Positions 17,830-32,600 of a DNA stretch of 64,000 nucleotides are shown one piece after another (the stretch's first letter is position 1; every line of letters begins with the position of its first letter). The position numbers and the translations under genes were made by a program. This DNA comes from Ectobius pallidus (taxonomy: Eukaryota > Arthropoda > Insecta > Blattodea > Ectobiidae), in NCBI GenBank assembly GCA_964059195.1, contig CAXKWD010000001.1:154244532-154308531 (forward strand). The letters are read 5' to 3'. The notes beneath the pieces were generated by a model. The model did not search any database, was not told the DNA's origin, and worked only from the letters and a program-made list of their open reading frames with translations.

Positions 17830-20800
17830 AATGCGCCCAGAATTCCGAGAAGGCTAACCCCTTTGAAAATTTCGAAAAATGCGCCCAGAATTCCGAGAAG
17901 GCTAACCCCTTTGAAAATTTCGAATAATGCGCCCAGAATTCCGAGAAGACTAACCCCTTTGAAAATATCGAAAAATGCTCACAGGATTCCGAGAAGGCTA
18001 ACCCCTTTGAAAATTTCGTAAAATGCGCCCAGCATTCCGAGAAGGCTAACCCCTTTGAAAATTTCGAAAAATGCGCCCAGAATTCCGAGAAGGCTAACGA
18101 CTTTGAAAATTTCGAAAAATGCGCCCAGAATTCCGTTAAGGCTAACCCCTTTGAAAATTTCGAAAAATGCGCCCAGAATTCCGAGAAGGCTAACTAACCC
18201 CTTTGAAAATTTCGAAAAATGCGCCCAGAATTCCGAGAAGGCTAACCCCTTTGAAAATTTCGAAAAATGCGCCCAGAATTCCGTTAAGGCTAACCACTTT
18301 GAAAATTTCGAAAAATGCGCCCAGAATTCCGAGAAGGCTAACCCCTTTGAAAATTTCGAATAATGCGCCCAGAATTCCGAGAAGGCTAACCCCTTTGAAA
18401 ATTTCGAAAAATGCGCCCAGAATTCCGAGAAGGCTAACCCCTTTGAAAATTTAGAATAATGCGCCCAGAATTCCGAGAAGACTAACCCCTTTGAAAATAT
18501 CGAAAAATGCTCACAGGATTCCGAGAAGGCTAACCCCTTTGAAAATTTCGTAAAATGCGCCCAGCATTCCGAGAAGAATAACCCCTTTGAAAATTTCGAA
18601 AAATGCGCCCAGAATTCCGAGAAGGCTAACCCCTTTGAAAATTTCGAAAAATGCGCCCAGAATTCCGTTAAGGCTAACCCCTTTGAAAATTTCGAAAAAT
18701 GCGCCCAGAATTCCGAGAAGGCTAACCCCTTTGAAAATTTCGAAAAATGCGCCCAGAATTCCGAGAAGGCTAACCCCTTTGAAAATTTCGAAAAATGCGC
18801 CCAGAATTCCGAGAAAGCTAACCCCTTTGAAAATTTCGAAAAATGCGCCCAGAATTCCGAGAAGGCTAACCCCTTTGAAAATTTCGAAAAATGCGCCCAG
18901 AATTCCGAGAAGGCTACCCTTTGAAAATTTCGAAAAATGTGCCCAGAATTCCGAGATGGCTAACCCCTTTGAAAATTTAGAAAAATGCGCCCAGAATTCC
19001 GAGAAGGCTAACCCCTTTGAAAATTTCGAAAAATGCGCCCAGAATTCCGAGAAGGCTAAAACTTTGAAAATTTCGAAAAATGCGCCCAGAATTCCGAGAA
19101 GGCTAACCCCTTTGAAAATTTCGAAAACGCGCCCAGAATTCCGAGAAGGCTAACCCCTTTGAAAATTTCGAAAAATGCGCCCAGAATCCCGAGAAGGCTA
19201 ACCCCTATGAAAATTTCGAAAAATGCCCCCAGAATTCCGAGAAGGCTATACCCTTTGAAAATTTCGAAAAATGCGCCCAGAATTCCGAGAAGGCTAACCC
19301 CTTTGAAAATTTCGAAAAATGAGCCCAGAATTCCGAGAAGGCTAACCCCTTTGAAAATTTCGAAAAATGCGCCCAGAATTCCGAGAAGGCTAACCCCTTT
19401 GAAGATTTCGAAAATGCGCCCAGAATTCCGAGAAGGCTAACCCCTTTGAAAATTTCAAAAATGCGACCAGAAATCCGAGAAGGCTAACCCCTTTGAAAAT
19501 TTCGAAAAATGCGCCCAGAATTCCGAGAAGGCTAACCCCTTTGAACATTTCCAAAAATACGCCCAGAATTCCGAGAAGACTAACCCCTTTGAAAATTTCG
19601 AAAAATGCGCCCAGAATTCCGAGAAGGCTAACCCCTTTGAAAATTTCGAAAAATGCGCCCAGAATTCCGAGAAGGCTAACCCCTTTGAAAATTTCGAAAA
19701 ATGCGCCCAGAATTCCTAGAAGGCTAACCCCTTTGAAAATATCGAAAAATGCGCCCAGAATTCCGAGAAGGCTAACCCCTTTGAAAATTTCGAAAAATGC
19801 GCCCAGAATTCCGAGAAGGCTAAAACTTTGAAAATTTCGAAAAATGCGCCCAGAATTCCGAGAAGGCTAACCCCTTTGAAAATTTCGAAAAATGCGCCCA
19901 GAATTCCGAGAAGGCTAACCCCTTTGAAAATTTCGAAAAATGCGCCCAGAATTCGAAAAATGCGCCCAGAATCCCGAGAAGGCTAACCCCTATGAAAATT
20001 TCGAAAAATGCCCCCAGAATTCCGAGAAGGCTAACCCCTTTGAAAATTTCGAAAAATGCGCCTAGAATTCCGAGAAGGCTAACCCCTTTGAAAATTTCGA
20101 AAAATGCGCCCAGAATTCCGAGAAGGCTGACGCCTTTGAAAATTTCGAAAAATGCGCCCAGAATTCCGAGAAGGCTAACCCCTATGAAAATTTCGAAAAA
20201 TGCGCCCAGAATTCCGAGAAGGCTAACCCCTTTGAAAATTTCTAAAAATGCGCCCAGAATTCCGAGAAGGCTAACCCCTTTGAAGATTTCGAAAATGCGC
20301 CCAGAATTCCGTGAAGGCTAACCACTTTGAAAATTTCGAAAAATGCGACCAGAAATCCGAGAAGGCTAACCCCTTTGAAATTTTCGAAAAATGCGCCCAG
20401 AATTCCGAGAAGGCTAACCCCTTTGAACATTTCGAAAAATGCGCCCAGAATTCCGAGAAGACTAACCCCTTTGAAAATTTCGAAAAATGCGCCCAGAATT
20501 CCGAGAAGGCTAACCCCTTTGAAAATTTCTAAAAATGCGCCCAGAATTCCGAGAAGGCTAACCCCTTTGAAAATATCGAAAAATGCGCCCAGAATTCCGA
20601 GAAGGCTAACCCCTTTGAAAATATCGAAAAATGCGCCCAGAATTCCGAGAAGGCTAACCCCTTTGAAAATTTCGAAAAATGCGCCCAGAATTCCGAGAAG
20701 GCTAAAACTTTGAAAATTTCGAAAAATGCGCCCAGAATTCCGAGAAGGCTAACCCCTTTGAAAATTTCGAAAAATGCGCCCAGAATTCCGAGAAGGCTAA

Positions 20801-23760
20801 CCCCTTTGAAAATTTCGAAAAATGCGCCCAGAATTCCGAGAAGGCTAACCCCTTTGAAAATTTCGAAAAATGCGCCCAGAATATCGAGAAGGCTAACCCC
20901 TTTGAAAATTTCGAAAAATGCGCCCAGAATTCCGAGAAGGCTAACCCCTTTGAAAATTTCGAAAAATGCGCCCAGAATCCCGAGAAGGCTAACCCCTATG
21001 AAAATTTCGAAAAATGCCCCCAGAATTCCGAGAAGGCTAACCCCTTTGAAAATTTCGAAAAATGCGCCCAGAATTCCGAGAAGGCTAACCCCTTTGAAAA
21101 TTTCGAAAAATGCGCCCAGAATTCCGAGAAGGCTAACCCCTTTGAAAATTTCGAAAAATGCGCCCAGAATTCCGAGAAGGCTAACCCCTTTTAACATTTC
21201 CAAAAATGCGCCCAGAATTCCGAGAAGACTAACCCCTTTGAAAATTTCGAAAAATGCGCCCAGAATTCCGAGAAGGCTAACCCCTTTGAAAATTTCGAAA
21301 AATGCGCCCAGAGTTCCTAGAAGGCTTACCCCTTTGAAAATTTCGAAAAATGCGCCCAGAATTCCGAGAAGGCTAACCCCTTTGAAAATTTCGAAAAATG
21401 CGCCCAGAATTCCGAGAAGGCTAAAACTTTGAAAATTTCGAAAAATGCGCCCAGAATTCCGAGAAGGCTAACCCCTTTGAAAATTTCGAAAAATGCGCCC
21501 AGAATTCCGAGAAGGCTAACCCCTTTGAAAATTTCGAAAAATGCGCCCAGAATCCCGAGAAGGCTAACCCCTATGAAAATTTCGAAAAATGCCCCCAGAA
21601 TTCCGAGAAGGCTAACCCCTTTGAAAATTTCGAAAAATGCGCCCAGAATTCCGAGAAGGCTAACCCCTTTGAAAATTTAGAAAAATGCGCCCAGAATTCC
21701 GAGAAGGCTAACCCCTTTGAAAATTTCGAAAAATGCGCCCAGAATTCCGAGAAGGCTAACCCCTTTGAAAATTTCGAAAAATGCGCCCAGAATTCCGAGA
21801 AGGCTAACCCCTTTGAAAATTTCGAAAAATGCGCCCAGAATTCCGAGAAGGCCCCTTTGAAGATTTCGAAAATGCTCCGAGAATTCCGTGAAGGCTAACC
21901 ACTTTGAAAATTTCGAAAAATGCGACCAGAAATCCGAGAAGGCTAACCCCTTTGAAATTTTCGAAAAATGCGCCCAGAATTCCGAGAAGGCTAACCCCTT
22001 TGAACATTTCCAAAAATGCGCCCAGAATTCCGAGAAGACTAACCCCTTTGAAAATTTCGAAAAATGCGCCCAGAATTCCGAGAAGGCTAACCCCTTTGAA
22101 AATTTCGAAAAATGCGCCCAGAATTCCGAGAAGGCTAACCCCTTTGAAAATATCGAAAAATGCGCCCAGAATTCCGAGAAGGCTAACCCCTTTGAAAATT
22201 TCAAAAATGCGACCAGAAATCCGAGAAGGCTAACCCCTTTGAAAATTTCGAAAAATGCGCCCAGAATTCCGAGAAGGCTAACCCCTTTGAACATTTCCAA
22301 AAATACGCCCAGAATTCCGAGAAGACTAACCCCTTTGAAAATTTCGAAAAATGCGCCCAGAATTCCGAGAAGGCTAACCCCTTTGAAAATTTCGAAAAAT
22401 GCGCCCAGAATTCCGAGAAGGCTAACCCCTTTGAAAATTTCGAAAAATGCGCCCAGAATTCATAGAAGGCTAACCCCTTTGAAAATATCGAAAAATGCGC
22501 CCAGAATTCCGAGAAGGCTAACCCCTTTGAAAATTTCGAAAAATGCGCCCAGAATTCCGAGAAGGCTAAAACTTTGAAAATTTCGAAAAATGCGCCCAGA
22601 ATTCCGAGAAGGCTAACCCCTTTGAAAATTTCGAAAAATGCGCCCAGAATTCCGAGAAGGCTAACCCCTTTGAAAATTTCGAAAAATGCGCCCAGAATTC
22701 GAAAAATGCGCCCAGAATCCCGAGAAGGCTAACCCCTATGAAAATTTCGAAAAATGCCCCCAGAATTCCGAGAAGGCTAACCCCTTTGAAAATTTCGAAA
22801 AATGCGCCTAGAATTCCGAGAAGGCTAACCCCTTTGAAAATTTCGAAAAATGCGCCCAGAATTCCGAGAAGGCTAACCCCTTTGAAAATTTCGAAAAATG
22901 CGCCCAGAATTCCGAGAAGGCTAACCCCTATGAAAATTTCGAAAAATGCGCCCAGAATTCCGAGAAGGCTAACCCCTTTGAAAATTTCGAAAAATGCGCC
23001 CAGAATTCCGAGAAGGCTAACCCCTTTGAAGATTTCGAAAATGCGCCCAGAATTCCGTGAAGGCTAACCACTTTGAAAATTTCGAAAAATGCGACCAGAA
23101 ATCCGAGAAGGCTAACCCCTTTGAAATTTTCGAAAAATGCGCCCAGAATTCCGAGAAGGCTAACCCCTTTGAACATTTCGAAAAATGCGCCCAGAATTCC
23201 GAGAAGACTAACCCCTTTGAAAATTTCGAAAAATGCGCCCAGAATTCCGAGAAGGCTAACCCCTTTGAAAATTTCTAAAAATGCGCCCACAATTCCGAGA
23301 AGGCTAACCCCTTTGAAAATATCGAAAAATGCGCCCAGAATTCCGAGAAGGCTAACCCCTTTGAAAATATCGAAAAATGCGCCCAGAATTCCGAGAAGGC
23401 TAACCCCATTGAAAATTTCGAAAAATGCGCCCAGAATTCCGAGAAGGCTAACCCCTTTGAAAATTTCGAAAAATGCGCCCAGAATTCCGAGAAGGCTAAC
23501 CCCTTTGAAAATTTCGAAAAATGCGCCCAGAATTCCGAGAAGGCTAACCCCTTTGAAAATTTCGAAAAATGCGCCCAGAATATCGAGAAGGCTAACCCCT
23601 TTGAAAATTTCGAAAAATGCGCCCAGAATTCCGAGAAGGCTAACCCCTTTGAAAATTTCGAAAAATGCGCCCAGAATCCCGAGAAGGCTAACCCCTATGA
23701 AAATTTCGAAAAATGCCCCCAGAATTCCGAGAAGGCTAACCCCTTTGAAAATTTCGAAAA
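17830..23760 (+). repeat. 5.9-kb higher-order repeat, copy 1
   Basis: Directly followed by a second copy at 23761-29690. The offset is 5930 until a TAAC duplication at about 18191 in this copy, then 5926, then 5878 after one monomer is missing in copy 2 near 27030. Inside it, a 2.7-3.2 kb sub-period is marked by a 20-bp truncated monomer (AGAATTCGAAAAATGCG) at about 19951 and 22696. Confidence 0.85.
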
Positions 23761-26700
23761 ATGCGCCCAGAATTCCGAGAAGGCTAACCCCTTTGAAAAT
23801 TTCGAAAAATGCGCCCAGAATTCCGAGAAGGCTAACCCCTTTGAAAATTTCGAATAATGCGCCCAGAATTCCGAGAAGACTAACCCCTTTGAAAATATCG
23901 AAAAATGCTCACAGGATTCCGAGAAGGCTAACCCCTTTGAAAATTTCGTAAAATGCGCCCAGCATTCCGAGAAGGCTAACCCCTTTGAAAATTTCGAAAA
24001 ATGCGCCCAGAATTCCGAGAAGGCTAACGACTTTGAAAATTTCGAAAAATGCGCCCAGAATTCCGTTAAGGCTAACCCCTTTGAAAATTTCGAAAAATGC
24101 GCCCAGAATTCCGAGAAGGCTAACCCCTTTGAAAATTTCGAAAAATGCGCCCAGAATTCCGAGAAGGCTAACCCCTTTGAAAATTTCGAAAAATGCGCCC
24201 AGAATTCCGTTAAGGCTAACCACTTTGAAAATTTCGAAAAATGCGCCCAGAATTCCGAGAAGGCTAACCCCTTTGAAAATTTCAAATAATGCGCCCAGAA
24301 TTCCGAGAAGGCTAACCCCTTTGAAAATTTCGAAAAATGCGCCCAGAATTCCGAGAAGGCTAACCCCTTTGAAAATTTAGAATAATGCGCCCAGAATTCC
24401 GAGAAGACTAACCCCTTTGAAAATATCGAAAAATGCTCACAGGATTCCGAGAAGGCTAACCCCTTTGAAAATTTCGTAAAATGCGCCCAGCATTCCGAGA
24501 AGAATAACCCCTTTGAAAATTTCGAAAAATGCGCCCAGAATTCCGAGAAGGCTAACCCCTTTGAAAATTTCGAAAAATGCGCCCAGAATTCCGTTAAGGC
24601 TAACCCCTTTGAAAATTTCGAAAAATGCGCCCAGAATTCCGAGAAGGCTAACCCCTTTGAAAATTTCGAAAAATGCGCCCAGAATTCCGAGAAGGCTAAC
24701 CCCTTTGAAAATTTCGAAAAATGCGCCCAGAATTCCGAGAAAGCTAACCCCTTTGAAAATTTCGAAAAATGCGCCCAGAATTCCGAGAAGGCTAACCCCT
24801 TTGAAAATTTCGAAAAATGCGCCCAGAATTCCGAGAAGGCTACCCTTTGAAAATTTCGAAAAATGTGCCCAGAATTCCGAGATGGCTAACCCCTAAGAAA
24901 ATTTAGAAAAATGCGCCCAGAATTCCGAGAAGGCTAACCCCTTTGAAAATTTCGAAAAATGCGCCCAGAATTCCGAGAAGGCTAAAACTTTGAAAATTTC
25001 GAAAAATGCGCCCAGAATTCCGAGAAGGCTAACCCCTTTGAAAATTTCGAAAACGCGCCCAGAATTCCGAGAAGGCTAACCCCTTTGAAAATTTCGAAAA
25101 ATGCGCCCAGAATCCCGAGAAGGCTAACCCCTATGAAAATTTCGAAAAATGCCCCCAGAATTCCGAGAAGGCTATACCCTTTGAAAATTTCGAAAAATGC
25201 GCCCAGAATTCCGAGAAGGCTAACCCCTTTGAAAATTTCGAAAAATGAGCCCAGAATTCCGAGCAGGCTAACCCCTTTGAAAATTTCGAAAAATGCGCCC
25301 AGAATTCCGAGAAGGCTAACCCCTTTGAAGATTTTGAAAATGCGCTCAGAATTCCGAGAAGGCTAACCCCTTTGAAAATTTCAAAAATGCGACCAGAAAT
25401 CCGAGAAGGCTAACCCCTTTGAAAATTTCGAAAAATGCGCCCAGAATTCCGAGAAGGCTAACCCCTTTGAACATTTCCAAAAATACGCCCAGAATTCCGA
25501 GAAGACTAACCCCTTTGAAAATTTCGAAAAATGCGCCCAGAATTCCGAGAAGGCTAACCCCTTTGAAAATTTCGAAAAATGCGCCCAGAATTCCGAGAAG
25601 GCTAACCCCTTTGAAAATTTCGAAAAATGCGCCCAGAATTCCTAGAAGGCTAACCCCTTTGAAAATATCGAAAAATGCGCCCAGAATTCCGAGAAGGCTA
25701 ACCCCTTTGAAAATTTCGAAAAATGCGCCCAGAATTCCGAGAAGGCTAAAACTTTGAAAATTTCGAAAAATGCGCCCAGAATTCCGAGAAGGCTAACCCC
25801 TTTGAAAATTTCGAAAAATGCGCCCAGAATTCCGAGAAGGCTAACCCCTTTGAAAATTTCGAAAAATGCGCCCAGAATTCGAAAAATGCGCCCAGAATCC
25901 CGAGAAGGCTAACCCCTATGAAAATTTCGAAAAATGCCCCCAGAATTCCGAGAAGGCTAACCCCTTTGAAAATTTCGAAAAATGCGCCTAGAATTCCGAG
26001 AAGGCTAACCCCTTTGAAAATTTCGAAAAATGCGCCCAGAATTCCGAGAAGGCTAACCCCTTTGAAAATTTCGAAAAATGCGCCCAGAATTCCGAGAAGG
26101 CTAACCCCTATGAAAATTTCGAAAAATGCGCCCAGAATTCCGAGAAGGCTAACCCCTTTGAAAATTTCGAAAAATGCGCCCAGAATTCCGAGAAGGCTAA
26201 CCCCTTTGAAGATTTCGAAAATGCGCCCAGAATTCCGTGAAGGCTAACCACTTTGAAAATTTCGAAAAATGCGACCAGAAATCCGAGAAGGCTAACCCCT
26301 TTGAAATTTTCGAAAAATGCGCCCAGAATTCCGAGAAGGCTAACCCCTTTGAACATTTCGAAAAATGCGCCCAGAATTCCGAGAAGACTAACCCCTTTGA
26401 AAATTTCGAAAAATGCGCCCAGAATTCCGAGAAGGCTAACCCCTTTGAAAATTTCTAAAAATGCGCCCAGAATTCCGAGAAGGCTAACCCCTTTGAAAAT
26501 ATCGAAAAATGCGCCCAGAATTCCGAGAAGGCTAACCCCTTTGAAAATATCGAAAAATGCGCCCAGAATTCCGAGAAGGCTAACCCCTTTGAAAATTTCG
26601 AAAAATGCGCCCAGAATTCCGAGAAGGCTAAAACTTTGAAAATTTCGAAAAATGCGCCCAGAATTCCGAGAAGGCTAACCCCTTTGAAAATTTCGAAAAA

Positions 26701-29690
26701 TGCGCCCAGAATTCCGAGAAGGCTAACCCCTTTGAAAATTTCGAAAAATGCGCCCAGAATATCGAGAAGGCTAACCCCTTTGAAAATTTCGAAAAATGCG
26801 CCCAGAATTCCGAGAAGGCTAACCCCTTTGAAAATTTCGAAAAATGCGCCCAGAATCCCGAGAAGGCTAACCCCTATGAAAATTTCGAAAAATGCCCCCA
26901 GAATTCCGAGAAGGCTAACCCCTTTGAAAATTTCGAAAAATGCGCCCAGAATTCCGAGAAGGCTAACCCCTTTGAAAATTTCGAAAAATGCGCCCAGAAT
27001 TCCGAGAAGGCTAACCCCTTTGAAAATTTCGAAAAATGCGCCCAGAATTCCGAGAAAGCTAACCCCTTTGAACATTTCCAAAAATGCGCCCAGAATTCCG
27101 AGAAGACTAACCCCTTTGAAAATTTCGAAAAATGCGCCCAGAATTCCGAGAAGGCTAACCCCTTTGAAAATTTCGAAAAATGCGCCCAGAGTTCCTAGAA
27201 GGCTTACCCCTTTGAAAATTTCGAAAAATGCGCCCAGAATTCCGAGAAGGCTAACCCCTTTGGAAATTTCGAAAAATGCGCCCAGAATTCCGAGAAGGCT
27301 AAAACTTTGAAAATTTCGAAAAATGCGCCCAGAATTCCGAGAAGGCTAACCCCTTTGAAAATTTCGAAAAATGCGCCCAGAATTCCGAGAAGGCTAACCC
27401 CTTTGAAAATTTCGAAAAATGCGCCCAGAATCCCGAGAAGGCTAACCCCTATGAAAATTTCGAAAAATGCCCCCAGAATTCCGAGAAGGCTAACCCCTTT
27501 GAAAATTTCGAAAAATGCGCCCAGAATTCCGAGAAGGCTAACCCCTTTGAAAATTTAGAAAAATGCGCCCAGAATTCCGAGAAGGCTAACCCCTTTGAAA
27601 ATTTCGAAAAATGCGCCCAGAATTCCGAGAAGGCTAACCCCTTTGAAAATTTCGAAAAATGCGCCCAGAATTCCGAGAAGGCTAACCCCTTTGAAAATTT
27701 CGAAAAATGCGCCCAGAATTCCGAGAAGGCCCCTTTGAAGATTTCGAAAATGCTCCGAGAATTCCGTGAAGGCTAACCACTTTGAAAATTTCGAAAAATG
27801 CGACCAGAAATCCGAGAAGGCTAACCCCTTTGAAATTTTCGAAAAATGCGCCCAGAATTCCGAGAAGGCTAACCCCTTTGAACATTTCCAAAAATGCGCC
27901 CAGAATTCCGAGAAGACTAACCCCTTTGAAAATTTCGAAAAATGCGCCCAGAATTCCGAGAAGGCTAACCCCTTTGAAAATTTCGAAAAATGCGCCCAGA
28001 ATTCCGAGAAGGCTAACCCCTTTGAAAATATCGAAAAATGCGCCCAGAATTCCGAGAAGGCTAACCCCTTTGAAAATTTCAAAAATGCGACCAGAAATCC
28101 GAGAAGGCTAACCCCTTTGAAAATTTCGAAAAATGCGCCCAGAATTCCGAGAAGGCTAACCCCTTTGAACATTTCCAAAAATACGCCCAGAATTCCGAGA
28201 AGACTAACCCCTTTGAAAATTTCGAAAAATGCGCCCAGAATTCCGAGAAGGCTAACCCCTTTGAAAATTTCGAAAAATGCGCCCAGAATTCCGAGAAGGC
28301 TAACCCCTTTGAAAATTTCGAAAAATGCGCCCAGAATTCCTAGAAGGCTAACCCCTTTGAAAATATCGAAAAATGCGCCCAGAATTCCGAGAAGGCTAAC
28401 CCCTTTGAAAATTTCGAAAAATGCGCCCAGAATTCCGAGAAGGCTAAAACTTTGAAAATTTCGAAAAATGCGCCCAGAATTCCGAGAAGGCTAACCCCTT
28501 TGAAAATTTCGAAAAATGCGCCCAGAATTCCGAGAAGGCTAACCCCTTTGAAAATTTCAAAAAATGCGCCCAGAATTCGAAAAATGCGCCCAGAATCCCG
28601 AGAAGGCTAACCCCTATGAAAATTTCGAAAAATGCCCCCAGAATTCCGAGAAGGCTAACCCCTTTGAAAATTTCGAAAAATGCGCCTAGAATTCCGAGAA
28701 GGCTAACCCCTTTGAAAATTTCGAAAAATGCGCCCAGAATTCCGAGAAGGCTAACCCCTTTGAAAATTTCGAAAAATGCGCCCAGAATTCCGAGAAGGCT
28801 AACCCCTATGAAAATTTCGAAAAATGCGCCCAGAATTCCGAGAAGGCTAACCCCTTTGAAAATTTCGAAAAATGCGCCCAGAATTCCGAGAAGGCTAACC
28901 CCTTTGAAGATTTCGAAAATGCGCCCAGAATTCCGTGAAGGCTAACCACTTTGAAAATTTCGAAAAATGCGACCAGAAATCCGAGAAGGCTAACCCCTTT
29001 GAAATTTTCGAAAAATGCGCCCAGAATTCCGAGAAGGCTAACCCCTTTGAACATTTCGAAAAATGCGCCCAGAATTCCGAGAAGACTAACCCCTTTGAAA
29101 ATTTCGAAAAATGCGCCCAGAATTCCGAGAAGGCTAACCCCTTTGAAAATTTCTAAAAATGCGCCCAGAATTCCGAGAAGGCTAACCCCTTTGAAAATAT
29201 CGAAAAATGCGCCCAGAATTCCGAGAAGGCTAACCCCTTTGAAAATATCGAAAAATGCGCCCAGAATTCCGAGAAGGCTAACCCCTTTGAAAATTTCGAA
29301 AAATGCGCCCAGAATTCCGAGAAGGCTAAAACTTTGAAAATTTCGAAAAATGCGCCCAGAATTCCGAGAAGGCTAACCCCTTTGAAAATTTCGAAAAATG
29401 CGCCCAGAATTCCGAGAAGGCTAACCCCTTTGAAAATTTCGAAAAATGCGCCCAGAATATCGAGAAGGCTAACCCCTTTGAAAATTTCGAAAAATGCGCC
29501 CAGAATTCCGAGAAGGCTAACCCCTTTGAAAATTTCGAAAAATGCGCCCAGAATCCCGAGAAGGCTAACCCCTATGAAAATTTCGAAAAATGCCCCATAA
29601 TTCCGAGAAGGCTAACCCCTTTGAAAATTTCGAAAAATGCGCCCAGAATTCCGAGAAGGCTAACCCCTTTGAAAATTTCGAAAAATGCGC
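23761..29690 (+). repeat. 5.9-kb higher-order repeat, copy 2
   Basis: Second copy of 17830-23760 with few substitutions; truncated-monomer marks at about 25876 and 28576. A further partial copy follows: about 26253-27950 is repeated at 28951-30648 with offset 2698 (2697 after a 1-bp loss at 29594). Confidence 0.85.
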
Positions 29691-32600
29691 CCAGAATTCC
29701 GAGAAGGCTAACCCCTTTGAAAATTTCGAAAAATGCGCCCAGAATTCCGAGAAGGCTAACCCCTTTGAACATTTCCAAAAATGCGCCCAGAATTCCGAGA
29801 AGACTAACCCCTTTGAAAATTTCGAAAAATGCGCCCAGAATTCCGAGAAGGCTAACCCCTTTGAAAATTTCGAAAAATGCGCCCAGAGTTCCTAGAAGGC
29901 TTACCCCTTTGAAAATTTCGAAAAATGCGCCCAGAATTCCGAGAAGGCTAACCCCTTTGAAAATTTCGAAAAATGCGCCCAGAATTCCGAGAAGGCTAAA
30001 ACTTTGAAAATTTCGAAAAATGCGCCCAGAATTCCGAGAAGGCTAACCCCTTTGAAAATTTCGAAAAATGCGCCCAGAATTCCGAGAAGGCTAACCCCTT
30101 TGAAAATTTCGAAAAATGCGCCCAGAATCCCGAGAAGGCTAACCCCTATGAAAATTTCGAAAAATGCCCCCAGAATTCCGAGAAGGCTAACCCCTTTGAA
30201 AATTTCGAAAAATGCGCCCAGAATTCCGAGAAGGCTAACCCCTTTGAAAATTTAGAAAAATGCGCCCAGAATTCCGAGAAGGCTAACCCCTTTGAAAATT
30301 TCGAAAAATGCGCCCAGAATTCCGAGAAGGCTAACCCCTTTGAAAATTTCGAAAAATGCGCCCAGAATTCCGAGAAGGCTAACCCCTTTGAAAATTTCGA
30401 AAAATGCGCCCAGAATTCCGAGAAGGCCCCTTTGAAGATTTCGAAAATGCTCCGAGAATTCCGTGAAGGCTAACCACTTTGAAAATTTCGAAAAATGCGA
30501 CCAGAAATCCGAGAAGGCTAACCCCTTTGAAATTTTCGAAAAATGCGCCCAGAATTCCGAGAAGGCTAACCCCTTTGAACATTTCCAAAAATGCGCCCAG
30601 AATTCCGAGAAGACTAACCCCTTTGAAAATTTCGAAAAATGCGCTTAGAATTCCGAGAAGGCTAACCCCTTTGAAAATTTCGAAAAATGCGCCCAGAATT
30701 CCGAGAAGGCTAACCCCTTTGAAAATATCGAAAAATGCGCCCAGAATTCCGAGAAGGCTAACCCCTTTGAAAATATCGAAAAATGCGCCCAGAATTCCGA
30801 GAAGGCTAACCCCATTGAAAATTTCGAAAAATGCGCCCAGAATTCCGAGAAGGCTAAAACTTTGAAAACTTCGAAAAATGCGCCCAGAATTCCGAGAAGG
30901 CTAACCCCTTTGAAAATTTCGAAAAATGCGCCCAGAATTCCGAGAAGGCTAACCCCTTTGAAAATTTCGAAAAATGCGCCCAGAATCCCGAGAAGGCTAA
31001 CCCCTATGAAAATTTCGAAAAATGCCCCCAGAATTCCGAGAAGGCTAACCCCTTTGAAAATTTCGAAAAATGCGCCCAGAATTCCGAGAAGGCTAACCCC
31101 TTTGAAAATTTCGAAAAATGCGCCCAGAATTCCGAGAAGGCTAACCCCTTTGCAAATTTCGCAAAATGCGCCCAGATTTCCGAGAAGGCTAACCCCTTTG
31201 TAAATTTCGAAAAATGCGCCCAGTATTCCGAGAAGGCTAACCCCTTTGAAAATTTCGAAAAATGCGCCCAGAATTCCGAGAAGGCTAACCCCTTTGAAAA
31301 TTTCGAAAAATGCGCCCAGAATTCCAAGAAGGCTAACCCCTTTGAAAATTTCGAAAAATGCGCCCAGAATTCCGAGAAGGCTAACCCCTTTGAAAATTTC
31401 GAAAAATGCGACCAGAATTCCGAGAAGGCTAACCCCTTTGAAAATTTCGAAAAATGCTCCCAGAATTCCGAGAAGGCTAACCCCTTTGAAAATTTCGAAA
31501 AATGCGCCCAGAATTCCGAGAAGGCTAACCCCATTGAAAATTTCGAAAAATGAGCCCAGAATTCCGAGAAGGCTAACCCCTTTGAAAATTTCGAAAAATG
31601 CGCCCAGAATTCCAAGAAGGCTAACCCCTTTGAAAATTTCGAAAAATGCGCCCAGAATTCCGAGAAGGCTAACCCTCCTTGAAATTTTCGAAAAATGCGC
31701 CCAGAATTCCGAGAAGGCAAACTCCTTTGAAAATTTCGAAAAGTGCCCCCAGATTTCCGAGAAGGCTAACCCCTTTGAAAATTTCGAAAAATTCGCCCAG
31801 AATTCCGAGAAGGCTAACCCATCTGAAAATTTCGAAAAATGCGCCCAGAATTCCGAGAAGGCTAACCCCTTTGAACATTTCCAAAAATGCGCCCAGAATT
31901 CCGAGAAGACTAACCCCTTTGAAAATTTCGAAAAATGCGCCCAGAATTCCGAGAAGGCTAACCCTTTGAAAATTTCGAAAAATGCGCCCAGAATTCCGAG
32001 AAGGCTAACCCCTTTGAAAATTTCGAAAAATGCGCCCAGAATTCCGAGAAGGCTAACCCCTTTGAAAATTTCGAAAAATGCGCCCAGATTTCCGAGAAGG
32101 CTAACCCCTTTGAAAATTTCGAAAAATGCGCCCAGTATTCCGAGAAGGCTAACCCCTTTGAAAATTTCGAAAAATGCGCCCAGAATTCCGAGAAGGCTAA
32201 CCCCTTTGAAAAATTCGAAAAATGCGCCCAGAATTCCGAGAAGGCTAAACCCTTTGAAAATTTCGAAAAATGCGCTCAGAATTCCGGGAAGCCTAACCCC
32301 TTTGGAAATTTCGAAAAATGCGCCCAGAATTCCGAGAAGGATAACCCCTTTAAAAATTTCTAAAAATGCGCCCAGAATTCCGAGAAGGCTAACCCCTTTG
32401 AAAATTTCGAAAAATGAGCCCAGAATTCCGAGAAGGCTAACCCCTTTGAAAATTTCGAAAAATGCGCCCAGAATTCCGAGAAGGCTAACCCATTAAAAAT
32501 TTCGAAAAATGCGCCCAGAATTCCGAGAAGGATAACCCTCTTTGAAATTTTCGAAAAATGTGCCCAGAATTCCCAAAAGGCTAACCCCATTGAAAATTTC

